Positions 1-11,327 of a stretch of DNA of 64,000 nt are shown piece by piece (within the stretch, counting starts at the first letter, position 1; each line of letters starts with the position of its first letter). The notes beneath the pieces were generated by a model, which searched no databases, was not told where the DNA came from, and worked only from the letters and a program-made list of their open reading frames with translations. The translations under genes were made by a program, and so were the position numbers. The stretch spans positions 23,506,501 through 23,570,500 of the forward strand of contig OX439001.1 in assembly GCA_949316495.1 (NCBI GenBank), written 5' to 3'. The DNA is from Amphiduros pacificus. Taxonomy: Eukaryota > Annelida > Polychaeta > Phyllodocida > Hesionidae.

Positions 1-571
1 TTCTTCAATGGGACCAATAGGCCACCAGAGGACCCGTACCAATCTCCATTATCAATGATTAAATATAGAGATGTTCAGTTCTGGTTCCAGTAAAGTTGTA
101 CAGTTCAAGAAAAACACATGGAGATCTGCAATCAACCTGCCTTGCTAGAACCTTCACTTCATGGAACTAAGGCCAAGGATTATTTTATTCATACAATTGG
201 TTTATTACAATTAGGAATTTATTTTTGTATACACATTATACCCCACTGTACTACACATATTATCCAGTATTTATTTCATTTGGGATTATAGAATTAATCA
301 CAACCATGTTTTATAACACTCAAACTATTTATTGGCAAAACTTCCAACACAATGAGTGAAGTGTCTAACACAAGACAATAAAAGGAGGACACAATAAGGC
401 CAGACGAGAGTGAAAAGATAGATTAAATAAGAAATTAAAATAACAATCAAGAGAGTCACATGGTGGTAGCACCGCCCTGCCTGGTGGTGTTGTTAGTATA
501 TATTTAATTTGATTGTTAGGCCCTCTGGTGTTCGATATAGGAATATGTCATTTTAATGATAGTAAAGTAGA

Positions 572-896
572 TTGTTTGTTTGTTTATTTGTTTGTTGTTT
601 TACATCACTTTCAACATTATTTCAGTCATTTCGTGATGAGACCTACTTGTAGCAGATATAGTGCTGCCTCACTGAATTGTCATGTTGCAGGTCCTTGACA
701 TGACAACTCCGGGTCACAGATTTACAAGGACAACGGGTTAACCCTTTAGGCACAGGCCTCAGCTCATATGGGAAATTGTATCATGAGTTTAATCTCGGCA
801 CAGCCGGGGTTAGATCCCACGACCTTTGGATCACCACAGAGGAACTGGTGCAAGTAAGCTGGCGCTCTAACTAAATGCGCCACGGCCCGTGGCCTT
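572..896 (-). mobile_element. tRNA-derived SINE, copy 1
   Basis: Read on the minus strand, this begins with a tRNA-like head (A-box-like TGGCGCATTTAGTTAGAGCG, then a decayed B box), followed by a body and a CAAA-rich tail. It is flanked by an 11-bp direct repeat AGTAAAGTAGA at 561-571 and 897-907, the expected target-site duplication of LINE-driven insertion. A second copy with an intact B box lies at about 37120-37447. The family name is not determinable without a library. Confidence 0.85.
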
Positions 897-1205
897 AGTA
901 AAGTAGAACATTTAAAGATATATCTAAAGGTTTTTGAGCAAGTTAGCAAGTTAATGGCCAATAATGAGGGATTTCATGTTAGGTAACAATTTTCATTATA
1001 TGGCTCAGGACTTTCTTTGCATTTGTACCTTCCAAATATGTACTGGTGATATTAAATATTTCATTATCATTGACTTGCAAGTATAATCATTATAAATTTG
1101 TTTTCTTCATAAAAATATTTAAAATCAGGAAATATATTATCAACACTAGAAAATAAAGCTTGCCTTTTTTGGGTAAAGACTTTTAAATTGATCAATAAAT
1201 GTTGT

Positions 1206-1796
1206 TCATCCTCAGATTTACACATCTAACAGGATCTGTTTCCTTTGTGGATCTTTTTCCATAACTGGTAAATTGTGCAATCTTTCTATCTCTAAGTTGT
1301 GAGCACTTATTCTTAACTGGGTAATATTCATTACCCTTCTGAAGTTTAAATCGAAATCTGAATATATTTCATATTTAAAATATTTTCGAAACAACATTTG
1401 GTATGTTCTCAATTTATTTCCTTGGTGTTGTTAATCATAATTTTTGTTCGGAGCATTTACCCACTGAAATTTACAACTGGCTTTCTGCGGACTCCTAAGC
1501 CAGATTTACGGAATCTTATCTCTTGTTTTTAAAAACAAAATTGGTTGTATCTCTCTTTTGTTTTTGATGTCAGACTTTGAGCACCATACTTCAGTCCTGT
1601 ATGTGGCTATAGGTCTGATTAATGTGCAAAATATATGTAGTGATGCTTGTTGCTTCATACTGGTACAACAAATTATAAGTTTAAACATGGTTTTTGTCGC
1701 CTTGCTATGCAGAATGAATATAAAATTAGAAAATGCACGAACTCTGACTCCACATGAGCAGTTGAGCGATAATATAATATTCGCTACCAAATACAT
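1206..1796 (-). mobile_element. LINE remnant (C-terminal end of ORF2)
   Basis: The minus-strand reading contains IRPIATYRTEVW, close to the 'RPIxTYGxEVW' block after the reverse transcriptase domain of CR1/Jockey/RTE-like LINEs. Further on in the same frame is TQLRISAHNLEIE, a conserved C-terminal LINE block. Stops interrupt it and no 5' part is visible, so it is a dead, 5'-truncated copy. It lies in what should be the first intron of GPN3 and shares its strand. Confidence 0.65.
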
Positions 1797-1831
1797 TAAT
1801 TTCTGACAAATAACAAAAATATTACACTTAC

Positions 1832-1879
1832 TTTGCCACTCCCTGCTGGACCCATGACCAACTGTGCATATCTTGGCAT
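1832..1879 (-). CDS. GPN3: GPN-loop GTPase 3, first coding exon (partial)
   Basis: Sixteen codons from ATG at 1879 read MPRYAQLVMGPAGSGK, matching the start of eukaryotic GPN3. A clean GTAAGTG donor follows at 1831, so the P-loop (GPxGxGKST) is split by intron 1 just after its lysine. GPN3 is a small GTPase that works with GPN1 in assembly and nuclear import of RNA polymerase II (family knowledge). The remaining exons are not recognisable at 1-1830 and should lie beyond the left edge; a LINE remnant occupies part of the intron. The gene is divergent from ARPC3, with about 220 bp between start codons; GPN3 and ARPC3 are also neighbours in vertebrates. The short exon is identified by its exact N-terminal motif, the splice donor and the neighbouring gene. 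Confidence 0.88.
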
Positions 1880-2099
1880 TTTGATGACAAATGAAGATAT
1901 AAAACTATCAAAACTAAATGTGATATTGGAAGAACTTTTCTCTTTGCTGGGCCGCTTATGACAACCGCATAATATCAATCATAATTGTTGTATGGGGCCT
2001 CACTGAAACGGAAGTGTCCATACACGGAAGAGGCAGGGGACAAGTGGAGTTTTCAATTTGTTACAAAATACACATCTATAAGTCAGACATCATTTTAAA
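1880..2099. promoter_or_regulatory. Bidirectional GPN3/ARPC3 promoter region
   Basis: About 220 bp separates the two divergent start codons, so both 5' UTRs and the core promoter must fit here unless upstream noncoding exons exist. ETS-like GGAA motifs (ACGGAAGTG near 2008 and ACGGAAGAG near 2024) are visible; such sites are common in housekeeping bidirectional promoters. No convincing TATA box is seen. The promoter role is inferred from gene geometry. Confidence 0.6.
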
Positions 2100-5000
2100 A
2101 TGCCGGTGAGTTCAATACATACAAAAACAACAATATATTGTCATTTTTTCAACACGATTTGGACAATCTTTGCATCGTGTGATCCTAAAAAATCAAGTAT
2201 TTTTTACCCAAATTTCAACGACCAACCCCTGGCCCTTTCATTTCAATGTGAAAAAGGGGAAGGGCAGGGAGGATAGGTATGCTTATGGTTTCCCAACATT
2301 GCTTCTTTACAAATGAGATGATCCTAGTTTGTTATTCTTCTCCTCTAATACCTGTGCCTTCCCGAATTTGTTGGTCACAATACCTCCCATCTCTTCCAAG
2401 AGCTTTCTAATCCTTGTTGTATTTCAATTTTTGTTTTAACCAGAGATATTTTTATCAGAAACAGCAGGTCTGCCACTAGGTGTTAGCGCGGTGCACCATG
2501 CAACTCAGACATGCGACTGTTGTGGATCAGCGATAAATAGTTTTGCATTTATTACACAAATTCTTCCATTCTTGATGTCATTGATGTACGATTAACATAG
2601 ATATGTGTAAAGTAAGTAGTTCAGGTAATAATTTCGTGCAAAAAGACATTTATACAAGTTTGCGAGTCGGTGAATCGGGATCCAGGTCCGTGTTATAGGT
2701 CTACATGTAGTATTTACTGTGGTGACGGTGGCGCCGCCACGAGATCGGTTCGCCTGAGCGATAATGCAGAACTTCAGCTTGTTTCCAATCTCTGTGTTAA
2801 ATGTCTCTGTTTTAACTCCAAGATGCTTCCCATCGAAGCAGAAATGTACACAGCTACTTATTGGGGGAAAAACACCTGAATCAATTATGAAAGACTTGCT
2901 TTGTGGGGGGGGGGACAAGTTTCAAATAGTGAAAATAATACCCTCCCAGGACTTTTAAAGACACACGCCTACGAGCAGTTTTGACCCAATCTATTAACAG
3001 CTTTCTTCTGTAACTGTAAAGTACCTTTTGATCTTCTGATGTCTCACCCCCACATATGAGTACCTCACTGAAAGACAAGTATATCTGATTGTATTTTTGT
3101 AGGCATATCATTCTCAGTTCCTGAACCCTCCACAGATGGTGGGGAACATGGCAATGCTTCCACTCAGAACAAACTTCAAAGGACCGGCAGCAAAAGAAAG
3201 TAAGCTAGTTGATTCCTTATAAGATCCCAGGCACATACCTATCATTAACTTTAAAATAGATCTAAATCTAATTGTCCAATTATTTTTCAAGAAAATGACA
3301 CTTTTCTTTGTTCACAAAATTGAGCCTTGTTGTTGGTATGAAAAATAGATATATATCTGAAAAGTAATCTATCATACATCTTCTGAACATTTCATTTTTA
3401 TTTCTTAAAAAAAGTGCCTAATTTATCTGAATTATAGTTTTAACATCAGTTTGTACATTGCATTATAAAGAGGTGGATGCCATTGAATGTTGGTCACCAT
3501 ATTCACTTCAAATTGTTCATATTAAGAGAGGTAAACTCTTTATACATAAGAGTTCTAACACTCAGAAAAGAGGATAACCCAGATGTATTAGACTCGGGAT
3601 GAAGAACATGAAGAATGGATATCCTCCAAACATGACTCTTAATTGTTTGTATAGATAACCTTAAGTATGATTTCAGTCCAAATTTATTGTAGCCAAAATG
3701 GGTATAAAATATGTATACTTATGAATAATCTATATCTGGCAGAATTTGTCTGGTTTATAATTCAAAGTTTTATTTTAATCCTATCAATTACAAGCTAATA
3801 AAAACTGAAAATTAGGTCAGTATGTGTGTTCATTTAAATACTCTTTTTTAAATTCAGCTGGAGATTTTGATATTATTGATGAGGCACTTCACTTTTTTAA
3901 GGCAAATGTATTCTTCAAGAATTATGAAATCAAGGTAAATATGAATCAATAGTCCAGTAGTTCAGTTCTTTAATATATTCATAGATATGAACATTTAACA
4001 GATGGTATGAAGTAATTCATAGATATTTCAATTTTTTTAAAACATTACTATTTTTATACCTTGATAACACTGTTACATGTATTGAATTTAAATCTTTTGT
4101 TTATTTGTTTATTTCAGAGTGAAGCAGACAGATCTTTAATATACATTACATTGTACATCACAGAATGTCTGAAAAAGCTCCAGAGGGTAAATATTTCAAA
4201 TTATCCCAATTAGTAATATAAAATCAGATGTAATAGAGAGGATAAGGTTGAGGAAGGAAATTTGGATTGATCAGTCTTAATAAAGTATCAATTATTGTAT
4301 AATACCACACAGTTAAGTAACAGCTCAGCAGTGGAATCAAGACTGAAATCAGAAGCACTGAGCAATGAATGTAATGTTTCAAAGTTGATGTCTAAAATTT
4401 TTAGCTTGCATTATAATTTGTGAAATGATTGGGCAGGGGGGGTTTTCTGTCATTCTGTCCATCCGTTTTGATCTCTTCCTATGAAACTACTGGTCTTAGT
4501 TCATAGTTATAAGCCTGGGAGATTTTTAGGGACCAATTCTATCTATTCTCCATAAGCCTCAGAATCTTTTCCATTTTTTTATGATTTTTAAAAATCTTCC
4601 TGTTGATGAACATGGTGAATATCAGTCAGTAAGCTAGGATCAAATTCAATATATAACATGCATTTTGATTGGTCAGAATTATCATTTGTTAAAGTTTGCT
4701 CTGGAAAGGGATTTAAACGATCATTTATGAAGTAGTCTCCAGAAGGCATAACACAAAAGCAATGATCATCTTTTAATCCAAATTAGGATTGTGTTTTGAT
4801 ATCAATTGAAAAATAATGTGAGTTTCATTCTTATTCAGTGCCAGTCCAAGAACCAAGGCTTAAAGGAGATGCACACCCTAGCAATCAGTAGATTTTATAT
4901 CCCTGGTGAAAGCAGCTTTCCACTTAATGCCTTATATGTTAGACCCAGCAACAGACAGGAGGAAGGTGAGTGATAATATTGGCAGAGTACAGTGGATGAG

Positions 5001-6689
5001 ATAATATTAGCAGAGTACAGTGAATGAGATAACATATTCAGAGTATAGAGGATGAGATAATGTAGGCAGAGTACATTGGATAAGATAATATAGGCAGAGT
5101 ACAGTAGATGAGATAATATAGGCAGAGTACATTGGATAAGATAATATAGGCAGAGTACAGTGGATGAGATAACATAGGCAGAGTACAGTGAATGAGATAA
5201 CATAGGCAGAGTACATTGGATAAGATAATATAGGCAGAGTACATTGGATAAGATAACATAGGCAGAGTACAGTGAATGAGATAACATAGGCAGAGTACAT
5301 TGGATAAGATAATATAGGCAGAGTACAGTGGATGAGATAACATAGGCAGAGTACAGTGAATGAGATAACATAGGCAGAGTACAGTGAATGAGATAACATA
5401 GGCAGAGTACAGTGAATGAGATAACATAGGCAGAGTACAGTGAATGAGATAACATAGGCAGAGTACATTGGATAAGATAATATAGGCAGAGTACAGTGGA
5501 TGAGATAACATAGGCAGAGTACAGTGAATGAGATAACATAGGCAGAGTACAGTGAATGAGATAACATAGGCAGAGTACAGTGAATGAGATAACATAGGCA
5601 GAGTACAGTGAATGAGATAACATTGGCAGAGTACATTGGATAAGATAATATAGGCAAAGTACAGAGGATGAGATAACAAAGGCAGAGTACATTGGATAAG
5701 ATAATATAGGCAAAGTACAGAGGATGAGATAACAAAGGCAGAGTACATTGGATAAGATAATATAGGCAAAGTACAGAGGATGAGATAACAAAGGCAGAGT
5801 ACAGAGGATGAGATAACATAGGCAGAGTACATTGGATAAGATAATATAGGCAGAGTACAGTGGATGAGATAACATCTATAGGCAGAGTACAGTGAATGAG
5901 ATAACATAGGCAGAGTACAGAGGATGAGATAACATAGGCAGAATACAGTGGATGAGATAACATAGGCAGAGTACAGTGGATGAGATAATGTAACATTACA
6001 GATTCAATGACAGAGTATATAATCATTGCTTTGCACTATCATTAGAAGATAAATGGCCTTTCAATTTGATTGCAGATACAATGAGAGCTTACATTCAACA
6101 AGTCAGACAAGAAGCAGGTATCCGAGTCTGTGAAAAAGTATTTGACCCTGTTACAGATAAACCTTCCAAGGTGAGTAGATATGTCAACAATTATGATTTA
6201 AAGGATACATTTTAAGAACCTTGTGAAATTGAATTTAATCCAGAAATCTGTCATTTCACTTAAACATCAGGGTTCTGCCTGGAAAGAAATGGGTATGGGT
6301 GGCCCCTTCAGAGAGATTGGTAAGGGGCCAACCAGCATATAAAGTGTTAACCCTCTTTTCCACAGAACGAGGGCCAACTGGTACCACATGCTGTCCTGTA
6401 CCCAACCCTAATAGTCATTTTTGAAAAAGGATTTACCTTTGAAACCATCTGCTATTTGTTTATAATCACCAGCATATTCACATATGTTTATATATATCCA
6501 TTGATATCATATCTATATTTGTTTATCTAATGCATTTTTGCACCACATTTGGTTGAGTCAGCCTGAGACACAAGTGGTGCATCTGCAAAGATATAATGTA
6601 TAATGTTATATTGTTTTTGCTTTCAGTGGTGGATGTGTTTTATTAAGAGGAAGTTCTTGGATAAAAGTCTGTCAGGACCAGGCCAGTAA
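2100..6689 (+). CDS. ARPC3: Actin-related protein 2/3 complex subunit 3 (p21-Arc), complete, 7 exons
   Basis: Exons: 2100-2105, 3103-3199, 3858-3934, 4118-4186, 4839-4965, 6076-6170, 6627-6689. All junctions are GT-AG and phases agree. The product is about 177 residues, the usual ARPC3 length. It starts [20 protein letters not shown] and ends KSLSGPGQ, with family blocks such as [13 protein letters not shown] and KVFDP..DKPSKWWMCF. ARPC3 is a structural subunit of the seven-protein Arp2/3 complex, which nucleates branched actin filaments in the cytoplasm. The first exon carries only two codons, ATG and CCG, so an ORF scan misses it; the start is fixed by homology and the GTGAGT donor. Intron 5 holds a 1-kb 28-bp minisatellite and intron 4 a dispersed repeat. 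Candidate poly(A) signals lie at 7203, 7258 and near 7383. Confidence 0.97.
4425..4775 (+). repeat. Dispersed repeat family R1, copy 1
   Basis: About 350 bp in ARPC3 intron 4 is recognisably related to 7470-7880 and 9090-9495. Shared landmarks are a G-run, 'gtcattctg', 'tttgatct', 'gatttttaggg/gggggccaatt', 'aacatgcattttgat' and 'atttatgaag'. Identity is clearly below that of recent duplicates, so the family is old. No coding capacity or terminal repeat is visible. Confidence 0.6.
4970..5995. repeat. 28-bp minisatellite in ARPC3 intron 5
   Basis: About 36 tandem copies of a 28-bp unit (type: aatgagataacataggcaga then gtacagtg). Two main variants, 'gtgaatgag/gtggatgag...aaca' and 'ttggataag...aata', alternate in patterned blocks, implying higher-order duplication. 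Since 28 is not a multiple of three and the unit lacks stops on the minus strand, three long overlapping minus-strand ORFs arise; these are not genes. Confidence 0.95.
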
Positions 6690-7460
6690 AGAGAATGGTG
6701 TGAAGTTAAAGAACAATCTGCAGGATTTCTGCACATTTCCAAATGAAGCAAATGATGACCAATAAAAATGAATACCTGACATATGAATAAGCTTGTGTTA
6801 AAAGCTTGACAATTTTGAAGATTAAGGCACACAAATTCTAAAAGGATTAATGAATCATATGGGTGCAATTGACAAAGTCAATATTTTTTTCTCAGAAATT
6901 CCCGGAAAATATTATCAAAATTACATTGATGTAGTGGGTGGGTGAACATAGTAAATGGGAGAGTGAATGATACTGATTGGATTAATCAAGATGTATATAA
7001 TTATATGCTTCAAAATATGATATTGATTTGCGGGGTAAACCACAGGATTTTGTATGTAATATTGCATTCATGAGTGAAATATATGTCACTGCTCGTTTAT
7101 GAATAAGACATTAACATAAAGTGGTGTCATACCAGAGCAGCAAAATTTCATTTTCAAATTATTATACTTTTCTTTTATAAGATGTTGTATCTGTGGGATA
7201 AGAATAAAACAAATAAGTAACATTTTCCTGTACATTCTGCTTTGATTTTGTATTTGAAATAAAACATGTATTTATTTTATCCTAATACACATTTTAGATT
7301 GATACCAAACAGAAAATTTGTTTTCTACATCTCTGTAAATATAAGGGATTTTCATAAACTGCATACATATGGAAATATTTAGAATAAAATCTTTGTGACA
7401 AACAATTTGGTACCATATTTTTATTTATGTATATTGGTAAACACAGAAAAATCTGGTTAC
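6690..7460 (+). other. ARPC3 3' UTR and downstream flank
   Basis: AT-rich sequence after the ARPC3 stop with AATAAA at 7203-7208 and 7258-7263 and another near 7383. Apart from these candidate polyadenylation signals I see no coding exon here. Confidence 0.5.
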
Positions 7461-7469
7461 TAAGTCAGC

Positions 7470-7880
7470 ACTATGTATTGCATAGCTTCTTCAGGGGGGG
7501 AAATGTTTCCGTCATTTTATCTGTTTGTCAACTTTGATCTATGAGATTACTGGTTGGAATTCTTAGCTATTAGTAAGATATTATTTTTGGGGGCCAATTG
7601 GATCTTTTTTCCGCTCAGATTTTTCCCCACTTTTTTGTGAACTTTGAAAAAAATCTTATGATCGCTTAGTTGTCAAGGAACTCTCATTTTGAATATTATC
7701 ACAAATTTTAGCCAATGAGAGTCAATAAATTTCGTACATAAATGGCCAAGATGGTCTGCCCAAATCTGCTCTGAGAAACTATTTAAATCATCATTTATGA
7801 AGCAAAGTGCAGGCATTTCCAGAAAATGTTTACACACATAACAAAAAAAAACAATGATTAGCATAGCTCTGAGGCCATTG
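7470..7880 (+). repeat. Dispersed repeat family R1, copy 2
   Basis: Diverged relative of 4425-4775 and 9090-9495. It shares the poly-G start, the 'ggttggaattcttagctat' landmark (as in copy 3) and the 'caggcatttccagaaaatg' stretch with copy 3. No ORF or terminal repeat suggests autonomy. Confidence 0.6.
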
Positions 7881-8389
7881 AGCCTATAAATATGTGTGCT
7901 TGTCCTGTTTCTGCACATCTGCTACTACACTTTATTTTCTTTGCCATTCCATTGTTTTAAATCATTAGGGTTATACACTGTGAAATAATCAAATGTAGAC
8001 CTGATAAATGTATTTGAGATCATTATGTGACTTTCTTTTTAGGTCAAGGTCTTGGCCAACAAAGTTGAATGAGATGAACATTGATTTTTTCATTGATGTA
8101 TTGGAAGTTACATTCTATCATCCTGTCTGTCATGTGTCTGTCCATTCCTCTTTTCATCTCAACCTCCGGCCTATTAGTTTGTCTGTTCCAATGCTTATAT
8201 GTCCTGTAAGGTTCTGGGTTTATTCATAAATGAGGCATCTGAGCATCTATGAGATTATGGGCTGTAATTGACAACACAAGTTATTTAGGCCGTATGCATT
8301 TGAGCAACATCAACTTTCAACCAATTTGAGTCATTTAACGATTTTTTTACCCTCAGCCCCAGATGTAATCAGGCTGAGGGTATTGCAGT

Positions 8390-8480
8390 AGTCCTGGCAT
8401 GTGTGTGTGTTTGTGTGTGTGTTTGGACCTGATAAATGTATTTGTATGTGACTTTTTTCTGTAAGTGTGTGTGTGTATGT
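8390..8480. repeat. Interrupted (GT)n microsatellite tracts
   Basis: Two GT-rich runs, about 8399-8423 and 8465-8478, separated by ordinary sequence. They precede the 150-170-bp tandem modules at 8490-9000. Confidence 0.8.
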
Positions 8481-8489
8481 ATCCAAGAT

Positions 8490-9000
8490 CCTTGTCATTG
8501 CGATAACTCGAGAACAAATGATGGCAGCTTCATGAAACTTGACACACATAAGCATCTGGTAAAAATCTCGGACGAGTTCGATGGATGGTGACCTTGACTT
8601 ATTTTTCAAGGTTACAGGGACAATTATGTGAAATCCCTAGAATCGTGACAACTCAAGAACAAATGATGGCAGCTTTATGAGATTTGACACTCATAAGCAT
8701 CTGGTGAAGACCTTAGACATTATTTTATTAAACATGACCTTGACCTACTTTTCAAGGTCACAGAGACAATTATGTGAAATCACAATAACTCAAGAATCAC
8801 GATAACTCAAGAATCACGATAACTCAAGAACAAATGGTGGCAGTTTCATGAAACTTGACATACATAAGCATCTGGTAAAAATCTCAGACGAGTTTGATGG
8901 ACAGTGACCTTCACCTGCTTTTTAAGGTCACAGGCCCATCATCTAAATAATTCTAGAGCAATTGATGACAGTTTCATGATACTTGACACACATAAGCTAT
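8490..9000 (+). repeat. Tandem modules of about 150-170 bp
   Basis: Four diverged modules each begin with a 'cgataactc(g/a)agaacaaatg' block followed by 'atggcagcttcatgaaacttg' and 'cataagcatctggtaaa', at about 8493, 8640, 8808 and 8950. The third module starts with a local triplication of a 17-bp 'aatcacgataactcaag' segment. 'Aaggtcac' motifs recur in each module. Confidence 0.75.
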
Positions 9001-9089
9001 CAAAGGAAGTAGGTGTGCACTTTTACGTTTTTGAACCCGTTTACGTTTTTGTTCACAAATATTGATATTTCACAAAGCCTTTTTTAGCT

Positions 9090-9495
9090 TTGCGTAGCAT
9101 AGCTTCTGTAGTAGGGGATAAATTTTCAGTCATTCTGACTGCTTACTTTGATCTTTTCTAAAACAACTGGTTGGAGTTCTTAGCAATCAGGGGACCACTT
9201 CTATCTATTTTCCAATAAGCCCAGATTCTTTTCCCATTTTACTATGTTTTTTCAAAAATCAAAAAGCTATAGCTGGGTTGTCAAGGGGACTGCCATTGTT
9301 GAATAGAATTACAATTATTAGCCAATGAAAACTGGGATAACAAGTTGGGACCAAATTCAATATGTAACATGCATTTTGATATGTCAAAATTATCTGTTCA
9401 AGAAAAGATTTAAAGGAATTTCAGGTATTTCCAGAAAATGAAATACTCGCAAACATTACAAAAAAATGATCAGCTTTGCTGTTATGCCACTGGCC
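9090..9495 (+). repeat. Dispersed repeat family R1, copy 3
   Basis: Third copy of the family at 4425 and 7470. It shares 'aatatgtaacatgcatttt' with copy 1 and 'ggtatttccagaaaatg' with copy 2. Small ORFs inside are accidental. Confidence 0.6.
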
Positions 9496-9902
9496 TGTGT
9501 TTTTGTGAGAGCTTTGCTGCCCTCAGGTAGCAATATAAGATTGGAGCAACACCACTTTAGAAAAAAAATGTTTCTGACCTTGGCACCAAACTTTACATGT
9601 GTATTCTTTTCAACTAAATCTCTGACCAAATATTTATTGACCATCCTATGACCTTTATGTCGTTTTCATAAAATTTTCAATTTGTTAATGTGTTTAAACA
9701 GAACCGTTCACCTTATGCTATACATTATAATACCCCAAAAAATGTACCTCACAAAATGTACACATGGAAGCATAGATGCTTGTTCTGCAATATTCCTCAA
9801 TTTGCCCACCAACTTATATATGTGCACGAGGAACGATTGCCTGACATTTGTCACAAGGTATCTAAGAATAAGCTATTCAAAGATCATTGAATAAAAAATA
9901 AC

Positions 9903-9905
<3 letters not shown>

Positions 9906-9968
<63 letters not shown>

Positions 9969-9974
9969 TGTGTT
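9906..9974. repeat. (TA)n(TG)n microsatellite
   Basis: An uninterrupted TA run passes directly into a TG run, a compound dinucleotide tract likely to be length-polymorphic. Confidence 0.95.
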
Positions 9975-10943
9975 TTCATTCTCACAGTTCATTTTATTTT
10001 ACTAAGAATACATGTTTAATATATCAAATAAACGTATGCATATCTCTTGTTGAATTATTGAGATGACCTTGCCTTAATCCAAAGACTATTAACTATAACA
10101 TATCAGATAATATAGGATGCTTCACCACAGGTGATTATTTTGAATAATATGTTGTTCAGATCAGACTGCAGTTCTGAGTATACAATGCTGCTTATGCAAG
10201 AGAGAGTTTTGCTTCATTTATGAATGGCATGGACATGGAACATGCTTCCAGACATGTCCAGCAACTATGCCGAATCCAATGAAACCATAATGTTAGTACT
10301 GATAATGTTTAAAATGTGGTTTCTCGTAAACACAAACGTGGGGATAATATTCGTGTAGGCAAACTTATATGTCATTACTTAATATCTCTGATAAAAACTG
10401 GTCAGTATGTGTTTAGTTATGAACTGCTGGTCATGAAATGGTTCTATATTTAGGCTCAAAAGTATGTAGTGGCAGTAATGGTTATTCAGTTTATGTTCCT
10501 ATCATGGCCAGCAAAGTTATATTTGAATATATAGAAGGACTTAAAATTTAACAGATAAAATAACAAAATTTTAGGCACTATTTAATATATTATTATTCAA
10601 CAAATAAGAGTATTTTAACATTAGTTTTAACATTAGACATCACTACAAAAACTCGTCTGTTGGATGTGCATGTATTAAGCAATGCCATAATCGGGTTGAG
10701 ATTATTATCATGTGGTAACTATGTTCAGTGACAATGTTCTCAATGCTTTACAATGAATCACATCCTATTGATATAGCGAATCAGCTTGTAATGATAAAGG
10801 GCTAAGGTCTTAATTGTGCATTTAATTATATCAATTTTCGCACCATACACACATCATTACGTATTCAGTTATATTAGTTTATAATATAATCTGTCAGTGA
10901 GTATGAAGACCATCCATAATTACAACAAGATAGAAATGTTGCA
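9975..10943. other. No recognisable feature
   Basis: Nearly 1 kb of AT-rich sequence in which I find no supported exon, RNA gene or terminal repeat. Confidence 0.4.
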
Positions 10944-10951
10944 AGTGATAT

Positions 10952-11319
10952 CGGGGGGGGGGGGGGGGGTACTCTCATAGTCAGCGTTACCGGGGAAGCT
11001 GGGCTAAATAGGGTCCTTTTCGCTGATATTTTCCCTAAGACGGGTTAAGATATTTTATCATTTTCCCTAAAAGAGGGTACTGTTTTTCAAATTTCTGCCT
11101 AAAACAGGGATCACAATCCCCTTTTCCAAATCTCCTCCTTCTGCATCATCCCTAAATGAGGGTATCAAAAATTCAGCTAGTCCTAAATGAGGGTACCAAA
11201 TTTCAGCTAGTCCTAAATCAGGGTACCAATAATGATAGAATATTTCCCTAAATCAGGCTCTGGGGTTTTCAGTTCCATCCCAGCCTCCGCAGGTTAAAAT
11301 CATGAGAGTACCCCCCGGG
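10952..11319. mobile_element. Non-autonomous TIR element with 8-bp target duplication
   Basis: A 368-bp unit has ends in inverted orientation: GGGGGGTACTCTCAT after 10952 and its complement up to 11319. It is flanked by perfect 8-bp direct repeats AGTGATAT at 10944-10951 and 11320-11327. The inside carries tandem 'ccctaaa(t)gagggtacc'-like repeats. An 8-bp duplication fits hAT-type transposition, but the TIR sequence is not diagnostic. There is no coding capacity, so it is a MITE. Confidence 0.8.
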
Positions 11320-11327
11320 AGTGATAT

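Noticed and set aside
2592-2958. Overlapping ORFs in ARPC3 intron 1
   Set aside because: Open on both strands by chance or from an old repeat; no recognised domain.
4895-6026. Three 290-340-codon minus-strand ORFs
   Set aside because: All are translations of the 28-bp minisatellite in different frames; no start context, splice signal or real composition.
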